Of a DNA stretch of 64,000 bases, positions 22,724-33,913 are shown one piece after another. This DNA comes from Leucaena leucocephala (taxonomy: Eukaryota > Streptophyta > Magnoliopsida > Fabales > Fabaceae): assembly GCA_037074615.1 (NCBI GenBank), contig CM073527.1, forward strand, positions 23,560,848-23,624,847. Direction: 5' to 3'. Position numbers and translations under genes: made by a program. How positions within the stretch are numbered: the stretch's first letter is position 1; the number at the start of each line of letters is the position of its first letter. The notes beneath the pieces were generated by a model. It had not been told where the DNA came from and did not search any database. It saw only the letters and a list, made by a program, of their open reading frames with translations.

Positions 22724-23951
22724 TATTCTCTTGATATCTCTTTGTTCTTTTGTTGTTATGTTGACTCAGTCTTAATTTTGTTCTTCATGATTGTCACTTC
22801 ATAGAACTGAGTTGATTTTCTGCTGCGTGCTGACCAAGAAGAACAAGCCACATTTGCATTTGCACATACATACCATGGGCTTTTGCGTAATCGCAGAATG
22901 TGAAAGGAAGATTGAAAAGCAGCTACATGCATGTGTGTTCATAATTATGAGAGGATGACTAATCCCACATTTCTATGGAATACTTTTATTTTTTTTTATT
23001 TTTACTGTAAAAAAACAGAGATGGTTTAAGGAGAATGAATTAGTAGGATAGTGACAGTAATTATTCCACATCAACATAGGCCTAGTCATAGCGTTATAAA
23101 ATATTGACATGTTTCATAGAGCATTCTATATTATTCTTCAATATAAAAACTATCTCAAATTACTTGTGTAATATTTAATACACAAAAAAGTGTTTTCTTA
23201 AATGGAAATAGGAAATACACCTATCGTATTTTCCTTTCTCGCGCATTTAATCAAATCCGCATAATGGTTGGATGAGAAAGTTTCATATCTATTCCCCTTG
23301 GCAGTATTAGGCAGCACCGTTGGCTTATAGGTAGTAAAAAAGTCAATCTCGAACTCCTTAATTACAAAATACAGATTTCTCAACTTGTGGTATACCAAAT
23401 GGTTTTAATGGGAAGTGGGCTTGTGTTAACTCTTTTCTGTGTATCTTAATTAATCTGTCATTAGAGTGAAATACAGTGACATATAATAAAAAATGAATTT
23501 CTCCCTCAGTGGCACAAAGGGGTTTTGAGTAAGTAGCCTGTGGAACCGAGTCCCATAGATTTCCTTTGTTTAGCACTGACATAATGCGACCCTTCGCTAT
23601 TACCCCCACCAGTTCTGAAATAATTAATAAAAATTTATGATAGGGCTTAATGATGAATAAGGAAGCAAAATATCCAGGCTAGTTGAATTTGATCGATATA
23701 CTTTTATTCAGCTCTAGCTTTTGTCGGCTTGATTAATCAGAATACTTATAAAGTGCAGACTGAATATATCATTAATCTGAGGCATGAACTGACTCAACCC
23801 CAGACGGAGATCAGAAACTTAAACCAGACAAGACTAAGACAAGCTTGTATTGATTATATAATTAAGACGTATCAAGATATAATAATATATACATGTGTAT
23901 GTATGTATATATATTACATCCTGTCCTTTACATTTTGTGGATTCATACGAG
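20786..23951. other. Intergenic stretch between the BRF1-like and PSY genes
   Basis: No recognised gene. A minus-strand frame (stop at 21148, open for about 122 codons, with its first ATG about 20 codons in) encodes a Cys- and Pro-containing sequence with no family I recognise; it is weak evidence for a gene. An (AT)n microsatellite lies at about 22697-22722. The remainder is AT-rich, with short repeats. Confidence 0.45.
22697..22722. repeat. (AT)n microsatellite
   Basis: Uninterrupted alternating AT run of about 13 units in intergenic DNA. Confidence 0.9.
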
Positions 23952-24467
23952 TCAAGATCCTCCAGGGGATTTAGGATCATGATCTTTATTCGCCCCGGTG
24001 CCTCCATAATCCTGAGTTTCCAAATCCATCCTTCTCTCTATCAATAATCCTTCTTCTCCCGCAACCGCTGCAACATTTTCCAGTTCCACCGCATCATTCA
24101 TCTGCAACTCAGATCATCAAGAGAAATTCAATCGGTTAGGGCCAAACCAGAAGAAACTATTTCATAGCTCTCAGATTCATTCAGCTTGGTACTGAAAAAT
24201 AGAACCATTCGAAAACGAGTAGAGCGAGATGAGAAGCACGAGCAGTGACCTGGGGTAAAGAAGAGAGAGGCAACGCATCTTGGGGGTTCAGATTCTGGGA
24301 TCCTGTGGGCAGGCAAGTGATTAAATAAATTGAAGAAAGAGATGGAAGAACCAAGAAAGAAAAGATGATCTTGAAAGAAGCTTACTGGTAGCTGGAACAG
24401 CAGAGGCAGAGAAAGCATAAGAGAGAGCCAGAAGGAGAAGGAGAAGAGTGAGGAAGCTGATCTTCAT
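23952..24467 (-). CDS. PSY: PSY-type tyrosine-sulfated peptide precursor, 94 aa
   Basis: Precursor of a secreted growth peptide of the PSY1 family (plant peptides containing sulfated tyrosine, sensed at the cell surface). Three small exons join in phase on the minus strand: 24386-24467, 24250-24302 and 23952-24101, at ACCA|gtaagc, cccacag|GATCC, CCCCAG|gtcact and ttgcag|ATG. The N-terminus (MKISFLTLLLLLLALSYAFS) is a textbook signal peptide. The C-terminus carries the mature-peptide block DYGGTGANKDHDPKSP, matching the family pattern Asp-Tyr, then Ala-Asn, then His-Asp-Pro. It is preceded by a dibasic RRMDLE stretch, with acidic residues before the Tyr that suit tyrosylprotein sulfotransferase. 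Skipping exon 2 would shift the frame to an immediate stop, which supports the three-exon model. It stands alone, with a CT-rich leader and a TATA-like element upstream. Family call is strong; receptor and role are inferred. Confidence 0.88.
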
Positions 24468-24540
24468 CTGGAAGAAGACGAGAGGTTGAAGACACCTCAA
24501 GATGATTCAGAGGGGGAGGGGGGAGAGAGAGAGAGGTGGT

Positions 24541-24548
24541 TAAATAGG
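24541..24548 (-). promoter_or_regulatory. TATA-like element of the PSY gene
   Basis: On the minus strand, CTATTTAA lies about 75 bp upstream of the PSY start codon. A CT-rich leader follows it. Position and sequence suit a plant core promoter, but it is a prediction from sequence alone. Confidence 0.4.
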
Positions 24549-24845
24549 TGGCACATACATAGTATATAGTACAAGTACTTGCAATATATATATAGATATA
24601 AGGGACTTGAATTCACGAGATGAAATGCAGTGGAAAGCAAATGGGAAAGAGTCAACTTGTTTTTCTTTATTTTCTTTTGCCTCTGTACCTAACTTCTTCA
24701 TCCTCTGCTATTTTACCTTCCATATTTTATTGACTTAAAAGATTCTTTTCATTTCTCTTGCTTTTAAAACGCATGCATGTGTGTGTGAATGTTTTATGGG
24801 AGTGAATGTTGGGTTTTAAAAGGATAGTAAGAGTATAAAGTTGGG

Positions 24846-25195
24846 GTAGCTGAGATGAGGATGTTGAGATGGATGTGTGGATATACAAAAAAAGATAAGA
24901 TTCTTAATGAACATATACGAGGAAGAGTTAAAGTGGCATCTATTGAATAGAATATGGTAGAGAACTGTCTTAGGTGATTTGGATAGGTATAAAGAAGGCC
25001 AAGGGATGCGCTGGTGAAGAGGGTGGATCAAATAGTATGGACACCGGTTAAAAGGGGTAGAGGAAGACTAAAGAGAACGCTTAAAGAGGTCATTGAACGG
25101 GATCTCCTGGTCAATAATCTATTTAATGATTTAGTTTTTAATAGAGCACAATGAAATCGTATGATCTATGTAGTTGACTCTATTTAATGGGATAA
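24846..25195 (+). mobile_element. Decayed RTE-type LINE retrotransposon, 3' end of the reverse-transcriptase ORF
   Basis: One frame reads with the typical C-terminus of plant RTE-clade LINE proteins: MRMLRWMCGYT, then HIRGRVKVASIE, RRPRDALVKRVD, RGRGRLKRTLKEVIERDLL. It is broken by at least five stops (for example at 24948-24950), so it is dead. It is followed by TTG/TTA-rich sequence (gttgttattgttg near 25200), like the short microsatellite tail of RTE elements. The 5' part and the endonuclease are absent, which fits ordinary 5' truncation. Confidence 0.75.
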
Positions 25196-28100
25196 GACTT
25201 GTTGTTATTGTTGCATGTGTGTGTGTGACTTGTTGATATATTTCAAAATGGCCCGTGGAAATTACATTATGAAAAAGAACCAAACACAGAATACTATATA
25301 TTCAGCTGACAAATATTTAATGGAATATAGCGAGAAAATGAATTATTATGATGAGTCTGATTTAATAATAATAATAATAATAAACCGGGGGCGAAGTGGG
25401 CCAAGAAACACTCGTTGGTAAGAAACAAGACCACGCATTACAAAGCCAACCCCTAACCCATCAACCTAAATAGTAAATATTCCGGCTCTTATCATAAATT
25501 ACTTTTTTTTTTTAAAAAAAAGGTAGTTTTTATTATAAGTCGCCTGAAATATTAATTATATTTTTTAAAACAGGATTATTTGTATTTTATTTTTTTCTTA
25601 TAAAATCCAACGGACGATCTTGAACGATCTTTTTAAATGAAATAAGAAGTCACAGGTGCAAGCATGTTTAATCCAGGTTTTAGGTCATTTTCAATCCATG
25701 ACTTATCATCCAACAATCCCACACCCATCCATGAAACCATATTCTCCTCTCACACAAACTGACACGCCAAAATTATTTATCTTATATTTAATATTAATGC
25801 TATAGAAGAAGGAACGATTCAGTTTATTTTGTTATTTAATTGTCAATTCGACGAACACGATTCGATCTATGGACAGATCGATGACTTGGATATATATAAT
25901 TGTCTGATATGTATATATAAAAATAAAAAAATGGTCAATTATGTATTGGAAGAAGGGTCTTGGGTTAAAGACAAAAAACGGCGTTATGAGATAGCAAAGA
26001 CAATTTGGCTTTTGAGCACATGACCTCTCCCAATTACAAAATTAGATACCACACGTATGCATACAGCAGAAAATGTACACACACGTGGCAATTAAATGAT
26101 GTGGCCTCCCACACAGATCACCATGTATGCATTCAAATAACCTGTTGTTTATCTAAGTCTATACCTAATGGTTTTAGTTTGAGGAAATTATTCCATGTTC
26201 TTAAAAAATAATAAAAAATGTTTTCCTTTATCTTTTTCCTATATATATATATATTTATATATTTATATAGAAGTACTATATCCTCCTACTAAATGGAATT
26301 CGAGCATTTTGGAATTAAATGGTACCCCTCCCTATGTGAATATCGGACTAAATTTGATTTTATGAACATCCTGTTAAAAACGGAGAACAAAATAAAGCCC
26401 CTGAAGAGAACAAATAGAAAATTACCCATCTTGAATTGAAATCTTAAGCCTCCAATTTCCGAGTCTGATGACCCAACCACCCACCTTACAAGGGAGATGG
26501 GGACAAGTTTAAGAATTTTGGCAGCTAATTGTGAAGGCCCCTAAGGGCAAATGCCAGCACTTACAGAAATGGAGTCCAGGTGTTGGCCACTATGACCACG
26601 TACTTGGCATTATTTCGGTGGACATTATATCCCATGAGTATCCCCTGGCTCGTGCTTGTTTTCACGAAGAGAAGAATTGGGCAGGTGAAAAGCCCACATT
26701 TAGCATATACAGGGTTAATGGGCCCAATTGTATACACCACCCTCTAGATTTGAATCAGGTGATGCGCTTGAAAAATGTTTTATTATAAAAGACAAAACTC
26801 ACTTTAGTTATATCTATATTTTAAGATAATTAATTTCTAAGCTATTGATTAATAGTTAAAGCATGGCTTGTACCGAACAAAATTTTGGAGTGCAATATAC
26901 ACAGGGCTAATGGGCAGGACGCCTCTAACTTTTCGGGGTGAATCGGATAAATGAAGTACAACAGAAAACGATGAGATAGATATAAAGAATATGATTGATA
27001 TATTGTCTTATAGAAATATGGATAGATCTAATCTGATAGTACTACAAATATAGAGTCTCTTTTGATGGTGTTCAGAATTAAAGTTCTAATATATCTCAAG
27101 AGTTCATAATAAAGTAGCAGATATCATAGTTAAAGAATATCTGATTACTATAACAATATTATATTCGTATATTTTATATTAGAAGTCTCTAATTATTTTT
27201 TATGGCTAGAAATATAATCTTCTTCTGATGTATATTATTAATATCAGGCATTTTGTCTTCCCTTGTTAAAAAAAGAAAAAGAAAAAAGAAAACGATGAGA
27301 TATGAATTGGAATTGAATTCAACTTTATCTATACCTCCTAAGGGGTCAAGCCTGATATTCTAGAAATTCCACCGCACGGGTTCATTAGACAAGCTTTGTT
27401 ATTATTATTTTATTTTTTTGCCAACTGATTCTCAATTAAACCAGCTCTGTAGTTAAATCGTTCATCGTATGTGGGCAGTACAATGTCACAGCTAGCTTCT
27501 TGGATTTTTTCTTTTTTAATATTTATGTGTTTCATATTATCATTCTCTTATCTTCTTTTTTTCCCCCTAAAAGAAGGCACGAAATATAGTGCAAAACAAC
27601 GATATTAGGGCGGTTGGCAGTGGACACTTTTCTAGGTAAAAAGAGGCTATGCAATTTGATTTTCTTCTTCTAGGCCTTTAAAAAACAAAATGATATGACC
27701 CTGCTCTCCATCATCGTCACGTAAATACACGTGTTGTCGGGATTTGAGGATCTTAAGTTAGATAGAACAATAAAAAAAGAACGGGTTGGTGCAAATAGTA
27801 TACATGCAAAAGACAAATTATTATTTCAATATCAGATTCCCCCCCCCCCCCGGTGCAGATTCTCAGGATGTTGCTGTCAAGTGTGCAAATGGGATGGGAT
27901 TGCTAATTACTAGGATTGGCCGAAATGGGAGAGACAAATGTTTAAGATAATATTAAGCATGGGCGGCCTTTGACCTTTGAAGGAAAGGGATAAGTTAAGA
28001 CGAGAGACGGAGTCTAAAGTATCTGTTAAATACTTTAAATGAAACGAATCCCGGTATGAAAGGAGAATAAAATAATATTTTAAAAAAAGAAAAAAAAAAG

Positions 28101-28529
28101 TGTGGAAGGGATGAGATATAAAAACGGCAAGTGTTGGTGGCGGCCCCCCATTGACTTGGCTGGCCACGTAAAAAAAGGCAGGAAAAGCAGTGATTAGGTT
28201 CCAACGCCCATGTCCTCGTTCTTATCCTTTCTCATTTTCTTTTCATTTCTTAATTAGTTCTGAATCTTATAGGTTCAGCTCCTAGGCAGGAGTAGGAACA
28301 AATCAGAATCTACAGTGGGCAGTTGTTTCGCACACAAAACCCAGAATAATCTGATAATTCAAAGTAATTACAAATATGATGTAATATTTTTGAACCCCGT
28401 TGAGGAAAGTCGGTGGCAGAGACATGGGTTCTGCTCTAGTGTTTACGCTGCAGGCGTTGGCGTCAGAAGGCTCCGCTATCAGATCAGCCAAATCAATCGG
28501 CGTCCATCATTGCGGGGTTCTCCCTTAAC

Positions 28530-29965
28530 GCATAGTTTGATACAGAGTATTTATATGGGAGAGGAGGGGAGGGGGTTTGCTCTCCTCCCTTTCTTTGGGT
28601 TCTTAGAATATGTTACGAGAAAAAAAGAAAATTTTTTAAAATTTTTCCTTCTCTCACAGCTTATATACTTCCTCTAAAATTAAAAAAATTTAGAGAAAGA
28701 GACAATATTTTTATATAATTAAACTAATATATTTATATAATTTTTTTAATTTTCTAATTTTACCTTTTAAAGTTATAAGGTAGACAACTGTAATAGTTTA
28801 TCCAGTCACACTTGCAAATTAGTATACTCTTCCATCTCATCTCCTGTGGGTTGCTTTATTTTGGGTTCGATTCTCTCCCTTCTCTTTGAGCATCTTCAAA
28901 GTTGATCTGCTAGTAAAATGTGACTTTTTTTCACCATTATTTTGATTTGTTTCTAGCATTACGATTGTAAATCTGGTGGACATTTTCACCAGCTTCTGAA
29001 ATTACGGTGAACTTATTGTTTTTTCTTTTGCTTCTATTTATTTTATTATCTACTCTAATAAATAGCATTAGTTGGAATTTGTTTTAGTAAAAAACTAATT
29101 TTTAACTTTTTCACAGTGTTCTCTGTCTGGTGGAGGAATGGTGTTCTTTGTTGGGTGAAGGAAATGAAAACTAACTTTATCTCTCCTCTTCTATTTCTAC
29201 CCTTTCTTTCCCCTCTATTCTTAATAGTACAAAAAGAATTAAACAAACTATACGAAGAATGAGCAATGACGTAGAAAATCGGTAGAGCACTATGAAACAA
29301 ATGAAAACAGATATGAAAAATTGAGAATGTACATTGCCAAATCTGCAGAACCTGTTATTATCCATAAACACCTTTTCATTCTAACATATGTGATTACTTG
29401 CCTAGTGTTTACAGTTTTGCGCTATAGTAAATTAAAGGATGTAGAGTCTTATATACTATGTACTAATGTATGTAAGTATGTTAGATTTGGGTACTATATA
29501 ATTTTGAAGAAGGAATATTTGAATTTCCCCGATGGAAGGGTAAATCCCACTATCGGATATCCGTCTATCAGGAATATTTAAATTTTTCCGATGGAGGGGT
29601 AAACTCCACTATCAAATTTCCGTCTATCAGGGTACAATGGATCAAAAACGCTTCAATCAAATGTTATTTTTCCTATAATATTTTTAATTTCACATATTAA
29701 ATGTTATTTATAATTATATTTTATTAACATATTTTATATAGTCTATAACAAACAACTTAAACAACATAAAGGTAAATCTGTTCATATAAAAATATTTTTC
29801 CTCCCCTCCCCTCCACAAGGTAATATTAAAATTTTTTCCCTTCTCTCCCTTTCTATTAATCCAAACAAGGTAATAATAAAATCTATATCCTTCTCTTCAT
29901 TCTCTTTTCTTCTATTAAAATCCTTCCCCTCCCCTCACCTCTACTGAGCCAAACATATCCTAAAA
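28530..29965. mobile_element. MITE-like or non-autonomous DNA element (candidate)
   Basis: A purine-rich segment near 28550-28590 (gggagaggaggggaggggg) is mirrored by a pyrimidine-rich segment at 29925-29965 (ccttcccctcccctcacctc followed by gagccaaacatatcc). The flanking tagtttgat and, on the other strand, tatgtttgg are also roughly inverted. The interior is AT-rich, with repeated 'ccaaacaaggtaat'-type pieces. The boundaries are approximate and no target-site duplication is clear, so this is a suggestion only. Confidence 0.3.
29512..29629. repeat. 59-bp tandem duplication
   Basis: Two adjacent copies (29512-29570 and 29571-29629), each beginning ggaatattt and ending ccgtctatca. They differ at several positions by eye, so the duplication is not recent. 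It is non-coding and lies within the MITE-like segment. Confidence 0.85.
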
Positions 29966-31570
29966 CGTCGTCGGATTGAGGAAGAACTGGCAGAGAGTTA
30001 CTCTGAAGAAACTCAAGAGTGAGAGTAGAGAGTATCGGAAGAAGAATTGGCGAACCTCATGTCTTATTGGACGACAGGGGTGAAAGGGAGTTCCAGTGAC
30101 ACAGTGCTAAAATGGATGCGTGTTGGTCGTTGCAAGGCTTCAATATCAGCGATCTTGTCCTAATGTAAGTTTAGCAGAGCGAGCGTTTTTTATTTGGCTG
30201 TTTGTTGTTGTATCGTCTATTGCTGCTTTTGCCAATTACTAAAGTGTCTTCCTAAGGGCGGGTGTACTTGGGCATCATCATGCGCTCGCCTGTCTGGTTA
30301 ATTTTATGCTTCATCATCTTCTCCTTCTTAGCTGTGTCAACGCTATGTTGCAGAGCTCCACTGCAGTTTTCAAAACCCTACAGCGACTTGCATGAAGGGT
30401 CATAAATACTAGTTTAGGGTGATGGGAAGAAGGCTGGTATTATTTATGATTTTTATTACTTTTGACTGATGAGGAATTACTAACGTTGTAAAGAACCTGA
30501 TAACATGTGACTTATTGGACAAAGATGTCGGCAATGACAACAATTAAAGTTGAGAAACTGATGCAAGAGAAGCATAAGATGCAAGTTGCTAGAATAAATT
30601 GGGATGTTGGGATGTATGTACTTAAATAGCAACAAGCAGACGGTAAGTGAGAATGAATGAGCGACTAGTGTTATGGAAAGTTGACAAAAGAGCATTGTAA
30701 TACGCATGGCGTCTTTTCATTCATTCAAAAGCACTTGCATTGAGCAAATTAAGTGGGTCCCCCTTCTCTCAACTCATTGAAGGCGGCGTAAAAAGCGAGC
30801 TCCCATGTCGGCGTCAAGCTTTCTCTCTCTCACGTCACCCTCCGTCCTTGGCCCCTACCATGTCCTGGCTCTCCATTCCCTCCCCTGCTGACTGCCACCT
30901 GTCACCTCCCCACCATCTCCTTCCTCCCTTTTCCCTTCTCGATGCCACCATATTAAGAATATGTGCATGAACAGTGAATTCGAACGGATTTCCCATCCAG
31001 TGTTGGTTGGTGATGTCGATAAGGGGAAGCTTGCTTTGGTACTGAATAAAGGTCGATATGAGTTTATTATTATAATATGTAAAAAAGTTGATAAGGATGA
31101 GGATCTCTATTTAATGCGTACGGCCCTATGCTTCAATATCTGCTCTGAGACATTATTCTAATTTATCATAAAAGGAAATTGCTTTCCCTTAACTAAAGGG
31201 CCTTTTTCCTGCTCAGGACTCTAATTAGAAAATTGTGGGGAAAGCGAGATACATAAATAAAAAAAAAATAGCCAATAAAGCTTAAAAGAGATGGTACTCT
31301 GTTTCTCGTTTCTAATGCATCATGTTCTTTGTGCTTTTTGCGGGGACCTTTTTCTTGACAGGGGTTTTTGTGGGGTTTTTTTCCCTTTCTCTCTTTTTGC
31401 TGCTTTTTATTACTAGTCTCTCTCGAGAAGTTTTCTCCCCTCTGTGTGTATCTGCAGCTGTGGAGATAAATGAAAAGCTTCCTCCTTTTCTGCCTGTATC
31501 TGATTCACTATTTCTATGGGCCTTGAGTCCTTCTGAGTCTGCATCAACAAACGTGGAATCTCTTAAATAA

Positions 31571-33913
31571 ATGAGCGGTCCTGGAGACATGTCTCACAAG
31601 GATCCGGCTATCAAGCTATTTGGCAGGAAGATTCCCTTGCCGGAATGTCAGATTCCGGTGACCTCCCCAATGCCTTCTCAGATTCCGGCCAACTCCAGAG
31701 CCATGGTACATGAAATACATACATACATACATCCACATCAACCATTTCTGCTTCCTGCTTTTGCTCTTTATTTTCACGTTCTATTTTCTTGGATTTACAG
31801 TAAAACGGTCTTTTCGTTAATATGAGAAGGATTGTTCTCGAAGGAACGTGAATTCTGGCTTTTGTTAATTTGTGACTTATTTTGTGATAGAGAAAATAGT
31901 TTCTCAGGCGTGGCGGGGTCGGTTAATCTTGCCTTTTATTATGTTCTTGTTGGTTATCTTATTTCTAACTTCGAACTACATCAACTTTAGTTAACGTGTT
32001 CAAAGACAAGGAAAGTAATACTGTATCTGACTCATCTTCATATTCATTCTCGTCATGGCTGCTGAAGAACTGGGAATTTTTCGTTTTTTCCCCTAGAAAC
32101 ATGCACTAAAGTGACTGGACTATTAATCGTTGTTTCTCATGCTTCTTCCCCTAAATTAAGAACAAGGCATCTTCTTCTATGTGGGTGGAATATTTGTTTT
32201 TCCCCGTTTTCAAACTGTTTGTCTGGTCTATTAGTCACCTCTGCAAGTTAGTTCTTCTAATCCCTCGTCTTACTCTGTTCTAACTTCTAAGGGGTTGGGT
32301 ATCCTTCATAGTATCATCAGAAGTTCACTAAATAATCATGACTGTCAGATTGGAAAGTTTACGAGAATTCTTCTTTCAGCATTTTTTGTGTGTGCAAGAG
32401 ATATTGAACTTAGGTTCATGTGTACGGTGGGGCACCCGTCAATCGAGACTGAGGTAATACTAAGAGCTAGAAATAGTCTTCTCAAAAGTTAAGGTCAGGA
32501 CTCTGGCAATCGATGCATTATTGATTCAAATATTTGCAGAAGTTGAGATATATATCAAGGTTATATAACATGTTGTGAAGCCGAACTTTATTCTAGTTAA
32601 ATTTTTACTGATTTTGGTTAAAATTTTAGGATGCTTGCAGTAGCTTGAAGAGCACAGAAGTGGAAAAAGTTTGTGCAGAAAACTCTCAGCAACAAGATAA
32701 TACCTCTGATTTAGCGGCAAGTAAAGAAGGGTCCCAACATAATCAGCTAGAAAATGAGCCCAAAGCCAATCCCAAGACTATGGAGAATAGAGCGGAAACT
32801 AGCAGCACAGATCAAGATAAATCATTCAAGAAACCAGACAAGATTCTTCAGTGTCCACGATGCAACAGTTTGGACACAAAGTTTTGTTATTTCAATAACT
32901 ACAATGTCAATCAGCCTCGACATTTCTGCAAGAACTGCCAACGGTATTGGACTGCTGGTGGAACGATGAGGAATGTCCCGGTGGGTGCTGGGAGACGAAA
33001 GAACAAGCACTTAGCCTCTCAGTTTCGCCACATCATAGTGTCCTCTGATGGCATTTCAACCTCTAGGTTGGAGACCACAGACTCATCTAGTCACCAGCTT
33101 ATCTCATCTCCTGAATCTTCAGCTGCTTTCAGGTCTTCAATGGCAATGGATAATGGTATCGTATTGAAATTCGGTCCAGATGCCCCTCCTCTCTGTGAAT
33201 CCATGGAGACAATGCTTACTATTAGAGACCACAAAAGGAAAGTTGATGCAGAAAAGGGGAAAGAACCATCTTTATGTGGATCTTCAGTAGCAAATAGTAG
33301 TGGCGCAGAACTTGTCACGCAAAAGGAGCAGTGTGTTTCTAATCAGCTTAGCACATCAAATCAGATGCAATGTTACCCTGTTCCTCCACTGCTGTTTCCC
33401 TGGAATCCAGATTGGAACAATGTCGTTTCTATGGCCGCAATTCATCAATCTTCAGCGCCAATGCAGCGGTATCCTACTCCGTTGGTGGCAGTTCCTGGCG
33501 TGTGCCCACCCGGCATTCCTGTACAATATGCACCACCGTCATATTGGTCTGGTGGCACCGGGACAATCTCAATAGGGTCTAACGGTTGCCTTTCGCCGTC
33601 ATCGAGTAATAGCTGCTGCTCAGGCAATGGCTCTCCAACTTTGGGAAAGCACTCTAGAGATACGTTCTTTGCAGATGAAGAGAAGTGTGTTCTGGTTCCA
33701 AAGACTCTTAGGATTGATGATCCAAATGAAGCCTCAAAAAGTCCCATATGGACTACATTAGGTATAAAGCCTGACAAGAAGGAGTCTGAATCATCAAAGG
33801 ACTTGGAAGCTGAAGGAGATGGAAAAGACCGTGTGTTGGGTGTTTCTCAAATTTTGGTAGCTAACCCAGCTGCTATCTCTAGGGCGCATGCATTCCAGGA
33901 GAGCATACAATGA
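31571..33913 (+). CDS. CDF: Cycling Dof factor (CDF-type Dof zinc-finger transcription factor), 472 aa
   Basis: Nuclear plant-specific transcription factor. CDFs bind AAAG sites, repress CONSTANS and FT in the morning and are removed by the FKF1-GIGANTEA complex. Two exons join in phase 0: 31571-31705 (45 aa) and 32630-33913 (427 aa plus stop), at GCCATG|gtacat and tttag|GAT. The N-terminus DPAIKLFGRKIPLPE is the CDF-specific motif used for corepressor binding. The Dof finger has its four zinc ligands at Cys120, Cys123, Cys145 and Cys148 (CPRC...CKNC, spacing C-x2-C-x21-C-x2-C), followed by the basic AGRRKNKH. The CDF C-terminal motifs KCVLVPKTLRIDDPNEASKS and IWTTLGIK, needed for FKF1 and GI interaction, are intact. 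A long leader precedes the ATG. Length and exon layout match CDF2/CDF3-like genes. The family call is firm; the exact ortholog is not resolved. Confidence 0.95.
31706..32629 (+). other. CDF intron
   Basis: 924-bp intron with GT-AG ends separating the N-terminal CDF motif from the Dof finger, as in most CDF genes. No other gene or repeat is recognised in it. Confidence 0.7.

Larger units (their letters stand above)
24468..31570. other. Large intergenic stretch between PSY and the Dof gene
   Basis: About 7 kb without a supported gene. It holds the PSY promoter side, a decayed RTE-type LINE end (about 24846-25195), an (ATA)n tract near 25366, long AT-rich blocks, a run of 13 Cs at 27839-27851, a MITE-like segment (about 28530-29965) with an internal 59-bp tandem duplication, and the CDF leader and promoter (about 30700-31570). 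Confidence 0.5.

Noticed and set aside
28315..28677. Plus-strand frame of 120 codons
   Set aside because: No domain; it runs into the purine-rich start of the MITE-like segment.
28840..28880. tRNA-like T-loop 'gggttcgattctc'
   Set aside because: No matching acceptor, D or anticodon arms around it.
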